Under the pieces are notes generated by a model, which was not told where the DNA came from, did no database searches, and was given only the letters and a program-made list of their open reading frames with translations. From Avena insularis (Eukaryota > Streptophyta > Magnoliopsida > Poales > Poaceae): DNA of 64,000 nucleotides. A program made the translations under genes and the position numbers. Location of the stretch: the NCBI GenBank assembly GCA_023614405.1, contig JAJUPC010000222.1, forward strand, positions 1-64,000. The letters run 5' to 3'. Positions 22,501 through 37,500 of this stretch are shown in pieces; the stretch's first letter is position 1, and each line of letters begins with the position of its first letter.

Positions 22501-25500
22501 TGACTCTAGTGCTGGTTTGTGGTTTAGTATAAGAACAAACATGCAATGACTTAGGTTGATCCATGTGTGGTTTGTGGAAAGAACACACATGCAATGACTG
22601 TGGTTGATCCATATGTGGTTGATGGAAATAAAACACATGCAATGACTCTGGTTGATCCATTTGGGTTTTGTGAAAAGAACACATGCAATGACTCCTCTAG
22701 TGGATCCATGTGTGGTTTGTGTATAAGAACACACATGCAATGACTTAGTGGTTGATCCATGTGTTTTTAGGGAAAGAACACACATGCAATGACTCTAGTG
22801 GTTGATCCATGTGTGGTTTGTGAAAGAACACACATGCAATGACCTAGTGGTGGATCCATGTGTGGTTTGTGGAAAAGAACACACATGCAATGAGTCTAGT
22901 GGTTGATCCATGTGTGGTTTAGTGAAAGAACACACATGCAATGACTCTAGGTTGATCCATGTGTGGTTTGTGGAAAAGAACACACCTGCAATGACTCTAG
23001 TGGTTGATCCATATGTGGTTTGTGAAAGAACACACATGCAATGACCACTGGTGGATCCATGTGGTTTGTGGAAAGAACACACATGCAATGACTCTAGTGG
23101 TTGGTTTGTTGGTTTTAGGATAAGAACAAACATGCAATGACTCTAGTGGTTGATCCATGTGTGGTTTGTGGAAAGAACACACATGCAATGACCTGGTTGA
23201 TCCATATGTGGTTTGTGGAAAGAACACACATGCAATGACCACTAGTGGATCCATGTGGTTTGTGGAAAAGAACACACATGCAATGACTCTAGTGCTAGGT
23301 TTTAGTATAAGAAACACACATGCAATGACTCTAGTGGTTGATCCATGTGGTTTGTGGAAAGAACATGCAATGATCCATGTGTGTTGTGGAAAAGAATACA
23401 TGCAATGACTCTAGTGGTTGATCCATGTGTGGTTAGTGGAAAGAACACACATGCAATGACTCTAGTGGGATCCATGTGGTTTGTGGAAAGAACACACATG
23501 CAATGACTCTAGTGTTGATCCATATGGTTTTTAGTATAAGAACAACACATGCAATGACTCTGGGTTGATCCATGTGGTTTGTGGAAAGAACACACATGCA
23601 ATGACTTAGTGGTTGATCCATGTGTGGTTTTAGTAAAAGAACACACATGCAATGACCACTGGTGTTGATCCATGTGGTTGTAAAAGAACACACATGCAAT
23701 GACTCTAGTGGTCCATCCATGTGTGGTTGTGGAAAGAACACACATGCAATGACTCTAGGGTTGATCCATGTGTGGTTTGTGAAAGAACACACATGCAATG
23801 ACCTAGTGCTGGGATCCATGTGTGGTTTAGTAAAGAACACATGCAATGACTCTAGTGGTTGATCCATGTGTGGTTTTGTGTGTGAAAGAACACACATGCA
23901 ATGACTCTGATCCATGTGGTTTGTGGAAAGAACACATGCAATGACTCTAGTGGATCCATGTGTGGTTTGTGAAAGAACACACATGCAATGACTCTAGTGG
24001 TCGATCCATGTGTTTAGTAAAGAAACACACATGCAATGACTCTAGTGATCCATGTGGTTTGTGGAGAAGAACACACATGCAATGACTCTAGTGGATCCAT
24101 GTGTGGTTTGTGGAAAAGAACACATGCAATGACCTCATGGTTGATCCATGTGTGGTTTGTGGAAAAGAACACACATGCAATGACTCTGTTCCATCCATGT
24201 GTGGTTTTGTGATAAGAACACACATGCAATGACTCTAGTGGTGGATCCATGTGTGGTTTGTGGAAAGAACACACATGCAATGACTCGTTGATCCATGTGG
24301 TTTGTGGAAGACACACATGCAATGACCTGGTCCAGATCCATGTGGTTTGTGAAAAGAACACACATGCAATGACTCTAGTGATCCATAAGGTTTGGTGAAA
24401 GAACACACATGCAATGACCACTGGTGGATCCATGTGTGGTTTGTGAAAAGAACACACATGCAATGACTCTAGTGCTGGTTCCATGGTTTTAGTATAAGAA
24501 CACACATGCAATGACTCTAGTGGTCGATCCATGTGGTTTGTGGAAAGAACACACATGCAATGACTCTAGTTGATCCATGTGGTTTGTGGAAAGAACAGAC
24601 ATGCAATGACCACCTGTGGATCCATGTGTGGTTTGTGGAAAAGAACACACATGCAATGACTCTTGTGGTTGATCCATGTGTGGTTTGTGGAAATAACACA
24701 CATGCAATGACTCTAGTGGTTGATCCATGTGTGGTTGTGAAAAGAACACACATGCAATGACTCTAGTGTTGGTTTTAGTATAAGAACACACATGCAATGA
24801 CTCTAGTGGTTGATCCATGTGTGGTTTGTGTGGAAATAACACACATGCAATGACTCTAGTGGTTGATCCATGTGTGGTTTGTGGAAATAACACACATGCA
24901 ATGACTCTAGTGGGTCCATGTGGTTTGGGAAAGAACACACATGCAATGACTTAGTGGGATCCATGTGGTTTGTGGAAAGAACACATGCAATGACTCTCTG
25001 GTTGATCCATGTGTGGTTTGTGGGAAAGAACACACATGCAATGACTCTAGTGTTGGGGTTTTAGTATAAGAACAAACATGCAATGACTCTTCTGGTGGAT
25101 CCATGTGTGGTTTGTGGAAAAACACACATGCAATGACTCTAGTGGTTCCTGGTTTGTGGTTAGAAAGAACACACATGCAATGACCAGTGGATCCATGTGT
25201 GGTTTGTGGAAAGAACACACATGCAATGACCAGTGTTGATCCATATGTGGTTTGTGGAAAGAACACACATGCAATGACCACTGGTGGATCCATGTGGTTT
25301 GTGAAAAGAACACACATGCAATGACTCTAGTGTTGGTTTAGTATAAGAACAAACATGCAATGACTAGTGGTCGATCCATGTGTGGTTTGTGGAAAGAAAC
25401 ACACATGCAATGACTCTAGTGGTTGATCCATGTGGTTTGTGGAAAGAACACACATGCAATGACACCAGTGGATCCATGTGTGGTTTGTTATGTAGAAGAA

Positions 25501-28500
25501 CACACATGCAATGACTCTAGTGCATGGTTTGTGGTTTTAGTATAAGAACACACATGCAATGACTCTAGTGGTTGATCCATGTGTGGTTTGTGGAAAGAAC
25601 ACACATGCAATGACTCTAGTGGATCCATGTGTGGTTTGTGGAAAGAACACACATGCAATGACTCTAGTGGTGTGATCCATGTGGTTTTGTGGAAAGAACA
25701 CACATGCAATGACTCTAGGGCTGGTGGGGAAGAAACACATGCAATGACTCTGGTTGATCCATGTGTTTGTGGAAAGAACACACATGCAATGACTAGTGGT
25801 GATCCATGTGTGGTTTGTGGAAAGAACACATGCAATGACTCAGGGATCCATATGTGGTGTATAAGAACACACATGCAATGACTCTAGTGGTTGATCCATG
25901 TGTGGTTTGTGGAAAGAACACACATGCAATGACTCTGTTGATCCATGGTTTGTGGATAAGAACACACATGCAATGACTCTAGTGGTCGATCCATGTGTGG
26001 TTTGTGGAAAGAACACACATGCAATGACTCTAGTGGTTGATCCATGTGGTTTGTGAAAGAACACACATGCAATGACTCAGTGGTTGATCCATGTTGGTTT
26101 GTGGAAAGAACACACATGCAATGACCATCTAGTGGATCCATGTGTGGTTTGTGGAAAAGAACACACATGCAATGATTCTAGTGCTGGTTTGTGGTTTTAG
26201 TATAAGAACAAACATGCAATGACTCTAGTGGTTGATCCATGTGGAGATGGAAAGAACACACATGCAATGACTCTGGTTGATCCATGTGTGGTTTGTGGAA
26301 AGAACACACATGCAATGACCATAGTGGATCCATGTGTGGTTTGTGAAAAGAACACACATGCAATGACTCTAGTGCTGTTTGTGGTTTTAGTATAAGAACA
26401 AACATGCAATGACTCTAGTGTTGATCCATGTGTGGTTTGTGGAAAGAACACACATGCAATGACTCTAGTGGATCCATATGTGGTTTGTGAAAGAACACAC
26501 ATGCAATGACCACTAGTGGATCCATGTGTGGTTTGTGTGGAAAGAACACACATGCAATGACTCTAGTTGATCCATGTTTGTGGTTGTATATACACACATG
26601 CAATGACTTAGTGGTTGATCCATGTGGTTTGGTTTGAGAAAGAACACACATGCAATGACAGTGGTTGATCCATGTGGTTTGTGGAAAGAACACACATGCA
26701 ATGACCACTGGTTGATCCATGTGGTTTGTGAAAAGAACACACATGCAATGACTCTAGTGTTGATGTTTTAGTATAAGAACACACATGCAATGACTCTAGT
26801 GGTTGATCCATGTGTGGTTTGTGGAAAGAACACACATGCAATGACCAGTGGTTGATCCATGTGGTTTGTGGAAAGAACACACATGCAATGACTCTAGTGG
26901 TTGATCCATGTGTTTTGTGGGAAAGAAGAACACATGCAATGACTCTAGTGGTGGTTTTAGTATAAGAACAAACATGCAATGACCTAGTGGATCCATGTGT
27001 GGTTTGTGGAAAGAACACACATGCAATGACTCTAGTGGATCCATGTTGGTTTTAGTATAAGAACACACATGCAATGACTCTAGTGGATCCATGTGTGGTT
27101 TGTGGAAAGAACACACATGCAATGACTCTAGTGGTTGATCCATGTGGTTTGTGGAAAGAACACACATGCAATGACTTAGTGGGTCCACATGTGTGGTTTG
27201 TGGAAAGAACACATGCAATGACCTGGTTCCATATGTTGGTTTGTGGAAAGAACACACATGCAATGACTCTAGTGTGATCCATGTGGTTTGTGGAAAGAAC
27301 ACACATGCAATGACTCTAGTGCTGATCCATGTGTGGTTTTAGTGGAAGAACACACATGCAATGACTCTAGTGGATCCATGTGGTTTGTGGAAAGAACACA
27401 CATGCAATGACTCTGGTTGATCCATATGTGGTTTGTGGAAAGAACACATGCAATGACCACTAGTGGATCCATGTGGTTTGTGGAAAAGAACACACATGCA
27501 ATGACTCTAGTGCCGGTTTGTGGTTTTAGTATAAGAACAAACATGCACTGACTCTAGTGGTTGATCCATGTGTGGTTTGTGGAAAGAAGACACATGCAAT
27601 GACCTGCTGATCCATATGTGGTTTGTGGAAAGAACACACATGCAAGGACACTGGTGGATCCATATGTGGTTTGTGAAAAGAACACACATGCAATGAGTCT
27701 AGTGCTGATCCATGTGGTTTTAGGAAATAACACACATGCAATGACTCTAGTGGTTGATCCATGTGTGGTTTGTGGAAAGAACACACATGCAATGACTCTA
27801 GTGGTTGATCCATGTGTGTGGTTTTTGGAAAGAACACATGCAATGACCAGTGGTGATCCATGTGTGGTTGTAAAAGAACACACATGCAACGACTCTAGTG
27901 GTTGATCCATGTGTGGTTTGTGGAAAGAACACACATGCAATGACTCTAGTGGTTGATCCATGTGCGGTTTGCGGAAAGAACACACATGCAATGACTTAGT
28001 GATCCATATGTGGTTTGTGGAAAGAACACACATGCAATGACCACTATGGTGGATCCATGTGGTTTGTGGAAAGAAACACACATGCAATGACCTAGTGTGA
28101 TCCATGTGGTTTAGTATAAGAACACACATGCAATGACTCTAGTGGTGATCCATGTGTATTTGGGAAAGAACACACATGCAATGACCAAGTTGATCCATAT
28201 GTGGTTTGTGGAAAGAACACACATGCAATGACCTAGTGGTGGTTCATTGTGTGTTTTGTTAAAACAACACAAATGCATTTACTCTAGTGTTGGTTTTTGT
28301 ATAAGAACAAACATGCAACGACTCTAGTGGTTGATCCATGTGTGGTTTGTGGAAAGAACACACATGCAATGACTCTGTGGTGATCCATATGTGGTTTGTG
28401 GAAAGAACACACATGCAATGACCACTAGTGGATCCATGTGTGTTTGTGGAAAAGAACACACATGCAATGACTTAGGTTTGTGGTTTTAGTATAAGAACAC

Positions 28501-31500
28501 ACATGCAATGACTCTGGTTGATCCATGTGTGGTTTGTGGAAAGAACACACATGCAATGACTCAGTGGTTGATCCATATGTGGTTTGTGTGGAAAGAACAC
28601 ACATGCAATGACCACTGGTGGATCCATGTGTGGTTTGTGAAAAGAACACACTGCAATGACTTTAGTGGTTGATTCATGTTTGTTTGTGGAAATAACACAT
28701 GCAATGACTCTAGTGGTTGATCCATGTGGTTTTGTGGAAAGAACACATGCAATGACTCTAGGATCCATATGGTTTTGTGGAAAGAACACACATGCAATGA
28801 CCAGTGGTGGATCCATGTGTGGTTTGTGGAAAGAACACACATGCAATGACTCTAGTGGTTGATCCATGTGGTTTGTGAAGAACACACACATGCAATGACT
28901 CTGGTTGATCCATATGTGGTTGGAAAGAACACACATGCAATGACTCTAGTGGATCCATGTGTGGTTTGTGGAAAAAGAACACACATGCAATGACTCTAGT
29001 GCTGGTTTGTTTTAGTATAAGAACAAACATGCAATGACTCTAGTGGTTGATCCATGTGTGGTCAGGAAATAACACACACATGCAATGACTCTGTTGATCC
29101 ATGTGTGTTGTGGAAAGAACACACATGCAATGACCACTGGTGGATCCATGTGTGGTTTGTGTAAAAGAACACACATGCAATGACTCTAGTGGTTGATCCA
29201 TGGGTGTTTTGTGGAAAGAACAACATGCAATGACTGTGGTCGATCCATGTGTGGTTTGTGAAAAGAACACCATGCAATGACTCTAGTGTTGGTTTTAGTA
29301 TAAGAACACATGCAATGACTCTAGTGGTTGATCCATGTGTTTGTGGAAATAACACATGCATGACTTGAGTGGTTGATCCATGTGTGGTTTGTGGAAAGAA
29401 CACACATGCATGACTGTACTGGTCCACATGTGTGGTTGATCCATTTTAGGGAAAAGAACACACATGCAATGACTCTATTGGTCCATGTGTGGTTTGTGCA
29501 AAGAACACACATGCAATGACTCTAGTGGTTGATCCATGTGTGTGGGTGTGGAAAGAACACACATGCAATGACTCTGCAGATCCATGTGGTTTAGTGAAGA
29601 ACACACATGCAATGACCCAGTGGTTGATCCATGTGTGGTTTGTGGAAAAGAACACACATGCAATGACTCTAGTGGTGGATGTGTGTTTTGTTAAAAGAAC
29701 ACACATGCAATGACTCTAGTGGTTGATCCATGTGTGGTTTGTGGAAGAACACACATGCAATGACTCTAGTGGTTGATCCATGTGTGGTTTGTGGAAAGAA
29801 CACACATGCAATGACCACTGGTGGATCCATGTGTGGTTTGTGGGTAGAACACACATGCAATGACTCTAGTGGTTGATCCATGTTTGTTTGGAAAGAACAC
29901 ACATGCAATGACTCTAGTGGTTGATCCATGTGCATGCAATGGTTTGTGAAAAGAACACACATGCAATGACTCTAGTGTTGGTTTTAGTATAAGAACACAC
30001 ACATGCAATGACTCTAGTGGTTGCCATGTGTGGTTTGTGGAAATAACACACATGCAATGACTCTAGTGGTTGATCCATGTGGTTTGTGGAAATAACACAC
30101 ATGCAATGACTTCTAGTGTGATCCCACATGTGGTTTGTGGAAAGAACACACATGCAATGACTCAAGTTGATCCATATGTGGTTTGTGAAAGAACACACAT
30201 GCAATGACTCTAGTGGTGGATCCATGTGTGGTTTGTGGAAAAGAACACATGCAATGACTCTAGTGCTGGTTTGTGGTTTTAGTATAAGAACAAACATGCA
30301 ATGACTCTAGTGGTTGATCCATGTGTGGTTGTGGAAAGAACACACATGCAATGACTCTGGTTGATCCATATGTGGTTTGTGGAAAGAACATGCACATGAA
30401 TGACTGGTGGATCCATGTGGTTTGTGGAAAAGAACAAACATGCAATGACTCTAGTGTTGGTTTGTGGTTTTAGTATAAGAACAAACATGCAATGACTCTA
30501 GTGGTTCATCCATGGGGAAAGAACACACATGCAATGACTCTAGTGGTTGATCCATGTGTGGTTTGTGGAAAGAACACACATGCAATGACCACTAGTGGAT
30601 CCATGTGTGGTTTGTGGAAAAGAACACACATGCAATTACTCTAGTGGCTCCATCTGTGGTTTAGTATAAGAACACACATGCAATGACTCTAGGTTGATCC
30701 ATGTGTGGTTTGTGGAAAGAACACACATGCAATGACTAGTGGTTGATCCATGTGTGGTTTGTGGAAAGAACACACATGCAATGACCAGTGGTGGATCCAT
30801 TTGTGGTTTGTGGAAAGAACACACATGCAATGACTCTAGTGCTGGTTTGTGGTTTTAGTATAAGAACAAACATGCAATGACTCTAGTGGTTGATCCATGT
30901 GTGGTTTGTGGAAAGAACACACATGCAATGACTCTGATTGATCCATATGTGGTTTGTGGAAGGAACACACATGCAATGACCACCGGTGGATCCATGTGTG
31001 GTTTGTGGAAAAGAACACACATGCAATGACTCTAGTGCTGGTTTGTGGTTTTAGTATAAGAACAAACATGCAATGACTCTAGTGGTTGACCCATGTGTGG
31101 TTTATGGAAAGAACACACATGCAATGACTAGTGGTTGATCCATATGTGGTTTGTGGACAGAACACACATGCAATGACCACTAGTGGATCCATGTGTGGTT
31201 TGTGGAAAGAACACACAATGACTCTAGTGCTGGTTTGGGGTTTTAGTATAAGAACAAACATGCAATGACTCTAGTGGTTGATCCATGTGTGGTTTGTGGA
31301 AGGAACACACATGCAATGACTTATGGTTGATCCATGTGTGGTTTGTGGAAATAACACACATGCAATGACCACTGGTGGATCCATGTGTGGTTTGAGGAAA
31401 GAACACACATGCAATGACTCTAGTGGTTGATCCATGTGTGGTTTGTGGAAAGAACACACATGCAATGACTCTAGTTGTTGATCCATGTGTGGTTTGTGAA

Positions 31501-34500
31501 AAGAACACACATGCAATGACTCACTGGTGGATCCATGTGTGGTTTGTATAAGAACACACATGCAATGACTCTAGTGGTTGATCCATGTGTGGTTTGTGGA
31601 AATAACACACATGCCATGACTCTAGTGGTTGATCCATGTGTGGTTTGTGGAAAGAACACACATGCAATGACCATCGGTGGATCCATGTGGTTTGTGGAAA
31701 AGAACACACATGCAATGACTCTAGTGGTTGATCCATGTTTGTTTGTGGAAAGAACACACATGCAATGACTCTAGTGGGTTGATCCATGTGGTTTGTGAAA
31801 AGAACACACATGCAATGACTCTAGTGATCCATGTTTTAGTATAAGAACACACATGCAATGACTCTAGTGCTGATCCATGTGGTTTGTGTGGAAAGACCAC
31901 ACATGCAATGACTCTAGTGGTTGATCCATGTGTGGTTTGTGGAAAGAACACACATGCAATGACTCTAGTGGGATCCACATGTGGTTTGTGGAAAGAACAC
32001 ACATGCAATGACTCACTGGTTGATCCATGTGGTTTTAGAAAAGAACACACATGCAATGACTCTAGTGGATCCATGTGGTTTAGGAAAGAACACACATGCA
32101 ATGACTCTAGTGGTTGATCCATGTGGTTTGTGGAAAGAACACACATGCAATGACTCTAGTGGTGATCCATGTGGTTTAGAAAGAACACACATGCAATGAC
32201 CATGGTTGATCCATGTGTGGTTTGTGGAAAGAACACACATGCAATGACTAGTGGATCCATGTGTGGTTTTAGATAAGAACACATGCAATGACCTCTAGTG
32301 GGTTGATCCATGTGTGGTTTGTGGAAAGAACACACATGCAATGACTCAGTGGGATCCATGTGTGGTTTGTGTGGAAAGAACACACATGCAATGACCATCG
32401 GTGGATCCATGTGTGGTTTGTGTAAACAACAAACATTCAATGCCCCTATTGGTTGATCCATGTTTGGTTTGTGGAAAGAACACACATGCAATGACTCTAG
32501 TGGTTGATCCATATGTGGTTTGTGGAAAGAACACACATGCAATGACCACTGGTGGATCCGTGTTGGGTTTGTGGTAAGAACACACATGCAATGACTCTAG
32601 TGGTGATCCATGTGTGGTTTGTGAAAGAACACACATGCAATGACTTGGTTGATCCATGTGTGGTTTGTGAAAGAACACACATGCAATGACTCTAGTGGAT
32701 CCATGTGTGGTTTGTGGAAAAGAACACACATGCAATGACTCTAGTGATCCATTTGTGGTTTAGTAAAGAACACACATGCAATGACTCTAGTGTTTGATCC
32801 ATGTGTGGTTTGTGGAAAGAACACACATGTAATGACTCTAGTGGTTGATCCACATGTGGTTTGTGGAAAGAACACACATGCAATGACCACTGGCGGATCC
32901 ATGTGTGGTTTGTGGAAAAGAACACACATGGAATGACTCTAGTGGTTGATCCATATGTGGTTTGTGGAAAGAACACACAAGCAATAACTCTAGTGGTTGA
33001 TCCATGTGTGGTTTGTGGAAAGAACACACATGCAATGACCTCTAGTGATCCATGGTTTAGGTATAAGAACACACATGCAATGACTCTAGTGGGTTGATCC
33101 ATGTGTGGTTTGTGGAAAGACACACATGCAATGACTCTAGTGGTTGATCCATGTGTGGTTTGTGAAAGAACACACATGCAATGACTCTAGTGGTTGATCC
33201 ATGTGTGGTTTGTGCAAAGAACACACATGCAATGACCAAGTGGTGGATCCATGTGTGGTTGTGGAAAGAACACACATGCAATGACTCTAGTGGTTGATCC
33301 ATGTTTGTTTGTGGAACACATGCAATGACTCTAGTGGTTGATCCATGTGGTTTGTGGAAAGAACACACATGCAATGACTCTAGTGGTTGATCCATGTGGT
33401 TTTAGGAAAGAACACACATGCTATGAGTCCAGTGGTTGATCCATGTGTGGTTTGTGGAAAAGAACACACATGCAATGACTCTAGTGGTTGATCCATGTGT
33501 GTTTGTGGAAATACACACATGCAATGACTCTAGTGGGTCCATCCACATGTGTGGTTTGTGGAAAGAACACACATGCAATGACCACTGGATCCATGTGGTT
33601 TGTGGAAAGAACACACATGCAATGACTCTAGTGGTGGATCCATGTGGTTTGTGTATAAGAACACACATGCAATGACTCTAGTGGTTTGTGGTTTTAGTAT
33701 AAGAATACATATGCAATGACTCTAGTGGTTGATCCATGTGTGGTTTGTGGAAAGAACACACATGCAATGACTTAGTGGTTGATCCATGTGTGGTTTGTGG
33801 AAAGAACACACATGCAATGACCACTTAGGATCCATGTGTGGTTTGTGGAAAGAACACACATGCAATGACTCTAGTGGTTGATCCATGTGTGGTTTGTATA
33901 AGAACACACATGCAATGACTCTAGTTGATCCATGTGTGGTTTGTGTGGAAAGAACACACATGCAATGACTCTAGGGTTGATCCATATGTGGTTTGTGGAA
34001 AGAACACACATGCAATGACTCTAGTGGTCGATCCATGTGTGGTTTGTGAAGAACACACCTGCAATGACTCTAGTGCTGGTTTGTGGTTTTTGGATAAGAA
34101 CGAACATGCAATGACTCTAGTGGTTGATCCATGTGTGGTTTGTGGAAAGAACACACATGCAATGACTAGTGGTTGATCCATATGTGGTTTGTGGAAAGAA
34201 CACACATGCAATGACCACTGGTGGATCCATGTGTGGTTTGTGAAAAGAACACACATGCAATGACTCTAGTGGTTGATCCATATGTGGGTTTAGTGGAAAG
34301 AACACACATGCAATGACTCTAGTGGTTGATCCATGTGGTTTGTGAAAGAACACACATGCAATGACTCTAGGTTGATCCATTTGTGGTTTGTGGTAAGAAC
34401 ACACATTCAATGACCACTGGTGGATCCATGTGTGGTTTGTGAAAAGAAACACACATGCAATGACTCTAGTGCTGGTTTGTGGTTTAGTATAAGAACACAC

Positions 34501-37500
34501 ATGCAATGACTCTAGTGGTTGATCCATGTGTGATTTGTGGAAAGAACACACATGCAATGACTAGTGGTTGATCCATGTGTGGTTTGTGGAAAGAACACAC
34601 ATGCAATGACCACTAGTAGATCCATGTGTGGTTTGTGGAAAGAACACACATGCAATGACTCTAGTGGTTGATCCATGTGTGGTTTGTGGAAAGAACACAC
34701 ATGCAATGACTCTAGTTGGATCCATGTGTGGTTTGTGGAAAGAACACACATGCAATGACTCTAGTGCATATGGTTTGTGAAAAGAACACACATGCAATGA
34801 CTCTAGTGTTGGTTTGTATAAGAACACACATGCAATGACCTAGTGGTTGATCCATGTGTGGTTTGTGAAAGAACACACATGCAATGACTCTAGTGGTTGA
34901 TCCATGTGTGGTTTGTGGAAAGAACACATGCAATGACCACTGGTGGATCCATGTGGTTTGTGGAAAGAACACATGCAATGACTCTAGTGGTTGATCCATG
35001 TTTGTGGTTTGTATAAGAACACACATGCAATGACTCTAGTGGTGGATCCATGTGTGGTTTGTGGAAAAGAACACATGTGCAATGACTCTAGTGTTGGTTT
35101 TAGTATAATAACACACATGCAATGACTCTAGTGGTTTATCCATGTGTGGTTTGTGGTAAGAACACACATGCAATGACTCTAGTGGTTGATCCATGTGTGG
35201 TTTGTGGAAAGAACACACATGCAATGACCACTGGTGGATCCATGTGGTTTGTGGAAAGAACACACATGCAATGACCTAGTGGTTGATCCATGTGGTTTGT
35301 GAAAGAACACACATGCAATGACTCTAGTGGATCCATGTGGTTTGTGGAAAGAACACACATGCAATGACTCTAGTGGTTGATCCATGTGTGGTTTGTGGAA
35401 AGAACACACATGGAATGACTCTAGTGGGATCCATGTGTGGTTTGTGGAAAGAACACACATGCAATGACTCTAGTGGATCCATGTGTTTTAGTATAAGAAC
35501 ACACACATGCAATGACTCTAGTGGTTGATCCATGTGGTTTTAGGAAAGAACACACATGCAATGACTCTAGTTGATCCATGTGTGGTTTGTGGAATGAACA
35601 CACATGCAGTGACTAGTGGATCCATATGTGGTTTGTGGAAAGAACACACATGCAATGACTCTAGTGGATCCATGTGGTTTGTGGAAAGAACACACATGCA
35701 ATGACTCTAGTGATCCATGGTTGTGTGGTTTTATTGTAAGAACACACTTGCAATGACTCTAGTGGTTGATCCATGTGTTGTTTGTGGAAAGAACACACAT
35801 GCAATGACTCTGGTTGATCCATATGTGGTTTGTGGAAATAACACACATGCAATGACCTCTAGTGGATCCATGTGTGGTTTGTGGAAAAGAACACACATGC
35901 AATGACTCTAGTGGTTGATCCATGTGTGGTTTGTGGAAATAACACACATGCAATGACTTAGTGGTTGATCCATGTGGTTTGTGGAAGAACACACATGCAA
36001 TGACTCTAGTGGTTGATCCATGTGTGGTTTTAGGAAAGAACACACATGCAATGACTCTAGTGGTGGATCCATGTGGTTTGTGGAAAGAACACACATGCAA
36101 TGACTGGTGGATCCATGTGGTTTTAGTATAAGAACACACATGCAATGACTCTAGTGGTTGATCCATGTGGTTTTTGGAAAGAACACACATGCAATGACTC
36201 TAGTGGTGGATCCATGTGTGGTTTGTGAAAAGAACACATGCAATGACTCTAGTGTTGGTTTTAGTATAAGAACACACATGCAATGACTCTAGTGGTTGAT
36301 CCATGTGGTTTGTGGAAAGAACACACATGCAATGACTCTAGTGGTTGATCCATGTGTGGTTTGTGGAAAGAACACACATGCAATGACTAGTGGTTGATCC
36401 ATGTGGTTTGTGGAAAGAACACACATGCAATGACTCTAGTTGATCCATGTGTGGTTTGTGGAAAGAACACACATGCAATGACCTCTAGTGGTTGATCCAT
36501 GTGGTTTGTGAAAAGAACACACATGCAATGACTCTAGTGGATCCATGTGGTTTTAGTATAAGAACACACACATGCAATGACTCTAGTGGTCGATCCATGT
36601 GGTTTGTGGAAAGAACACACATGCAATGACTCTGGTTGATCCATGTGTGGTTTGTGGAAAGAACACATGCAATGACCATGGTGGATCCATGTGTGGTTTG
36701 TGAAAGAACACACATGCAATGACTCTAGTGCTGGTTTGTGGTTTTAGTATAAGAACACACATGCAATGACTCTAGTGGTTGATCCATGTGTGGTTTGTGG
36801 AAAGAACACACATGCAATGACTCAGTGGTTGATCCATGTGGTTTGTGGAAAGAACACACATGCAATGACTTAGTGGATCCATGTGTGGTTTGTGAAACAC
36901 ATGCAATGACTCTAGTGGTCCATCCATGTGGTGTGGAAAGAACACACATGCAATGACTCTAGTGCTGGTTTGTGGTTATAGTATAAGAACAAACATTCAA
37001 TGACTCTAGTGGTTGATCCATGTGTGGTTTGTGGAAAGAACACACATGCAATGACTCTAGTTGATCCATGTGTGGTTTCTTGAAAGAACACACAAGCAAT
37101 TAGTCTAGTGGTGGATCCATGTGGTTTTAGGAAAAGAACACATGCAATGACTCTAGTGGCTAGTGGATCCATGTGTGGTTTGTGAAAAGAACACATGCAA
37201 TGACTCTAGTGTTTCATTGTGGTTTTAGTATAAGAACACACATGCAATGACTCTAGTGGTTGATCCATGTGTGGTTAGTGGAAAGAACACACATGCAATG
37301 ACTCTGGTTGATCCATGTGGTTTTAGTAGAAACAACACATGCAATGACTCAGTGGATCCACATGTGTGGTTTGTGGAAAGAACACACACATGCAATGACT
37401 GCTGATCCATATGTGGTTTGTGGAAAGAACACACATGCAATGACTCTAGTGGATCCATGTGGTTTTGGAAAAGAACACACATGCAATGACTCTAGTGTGT

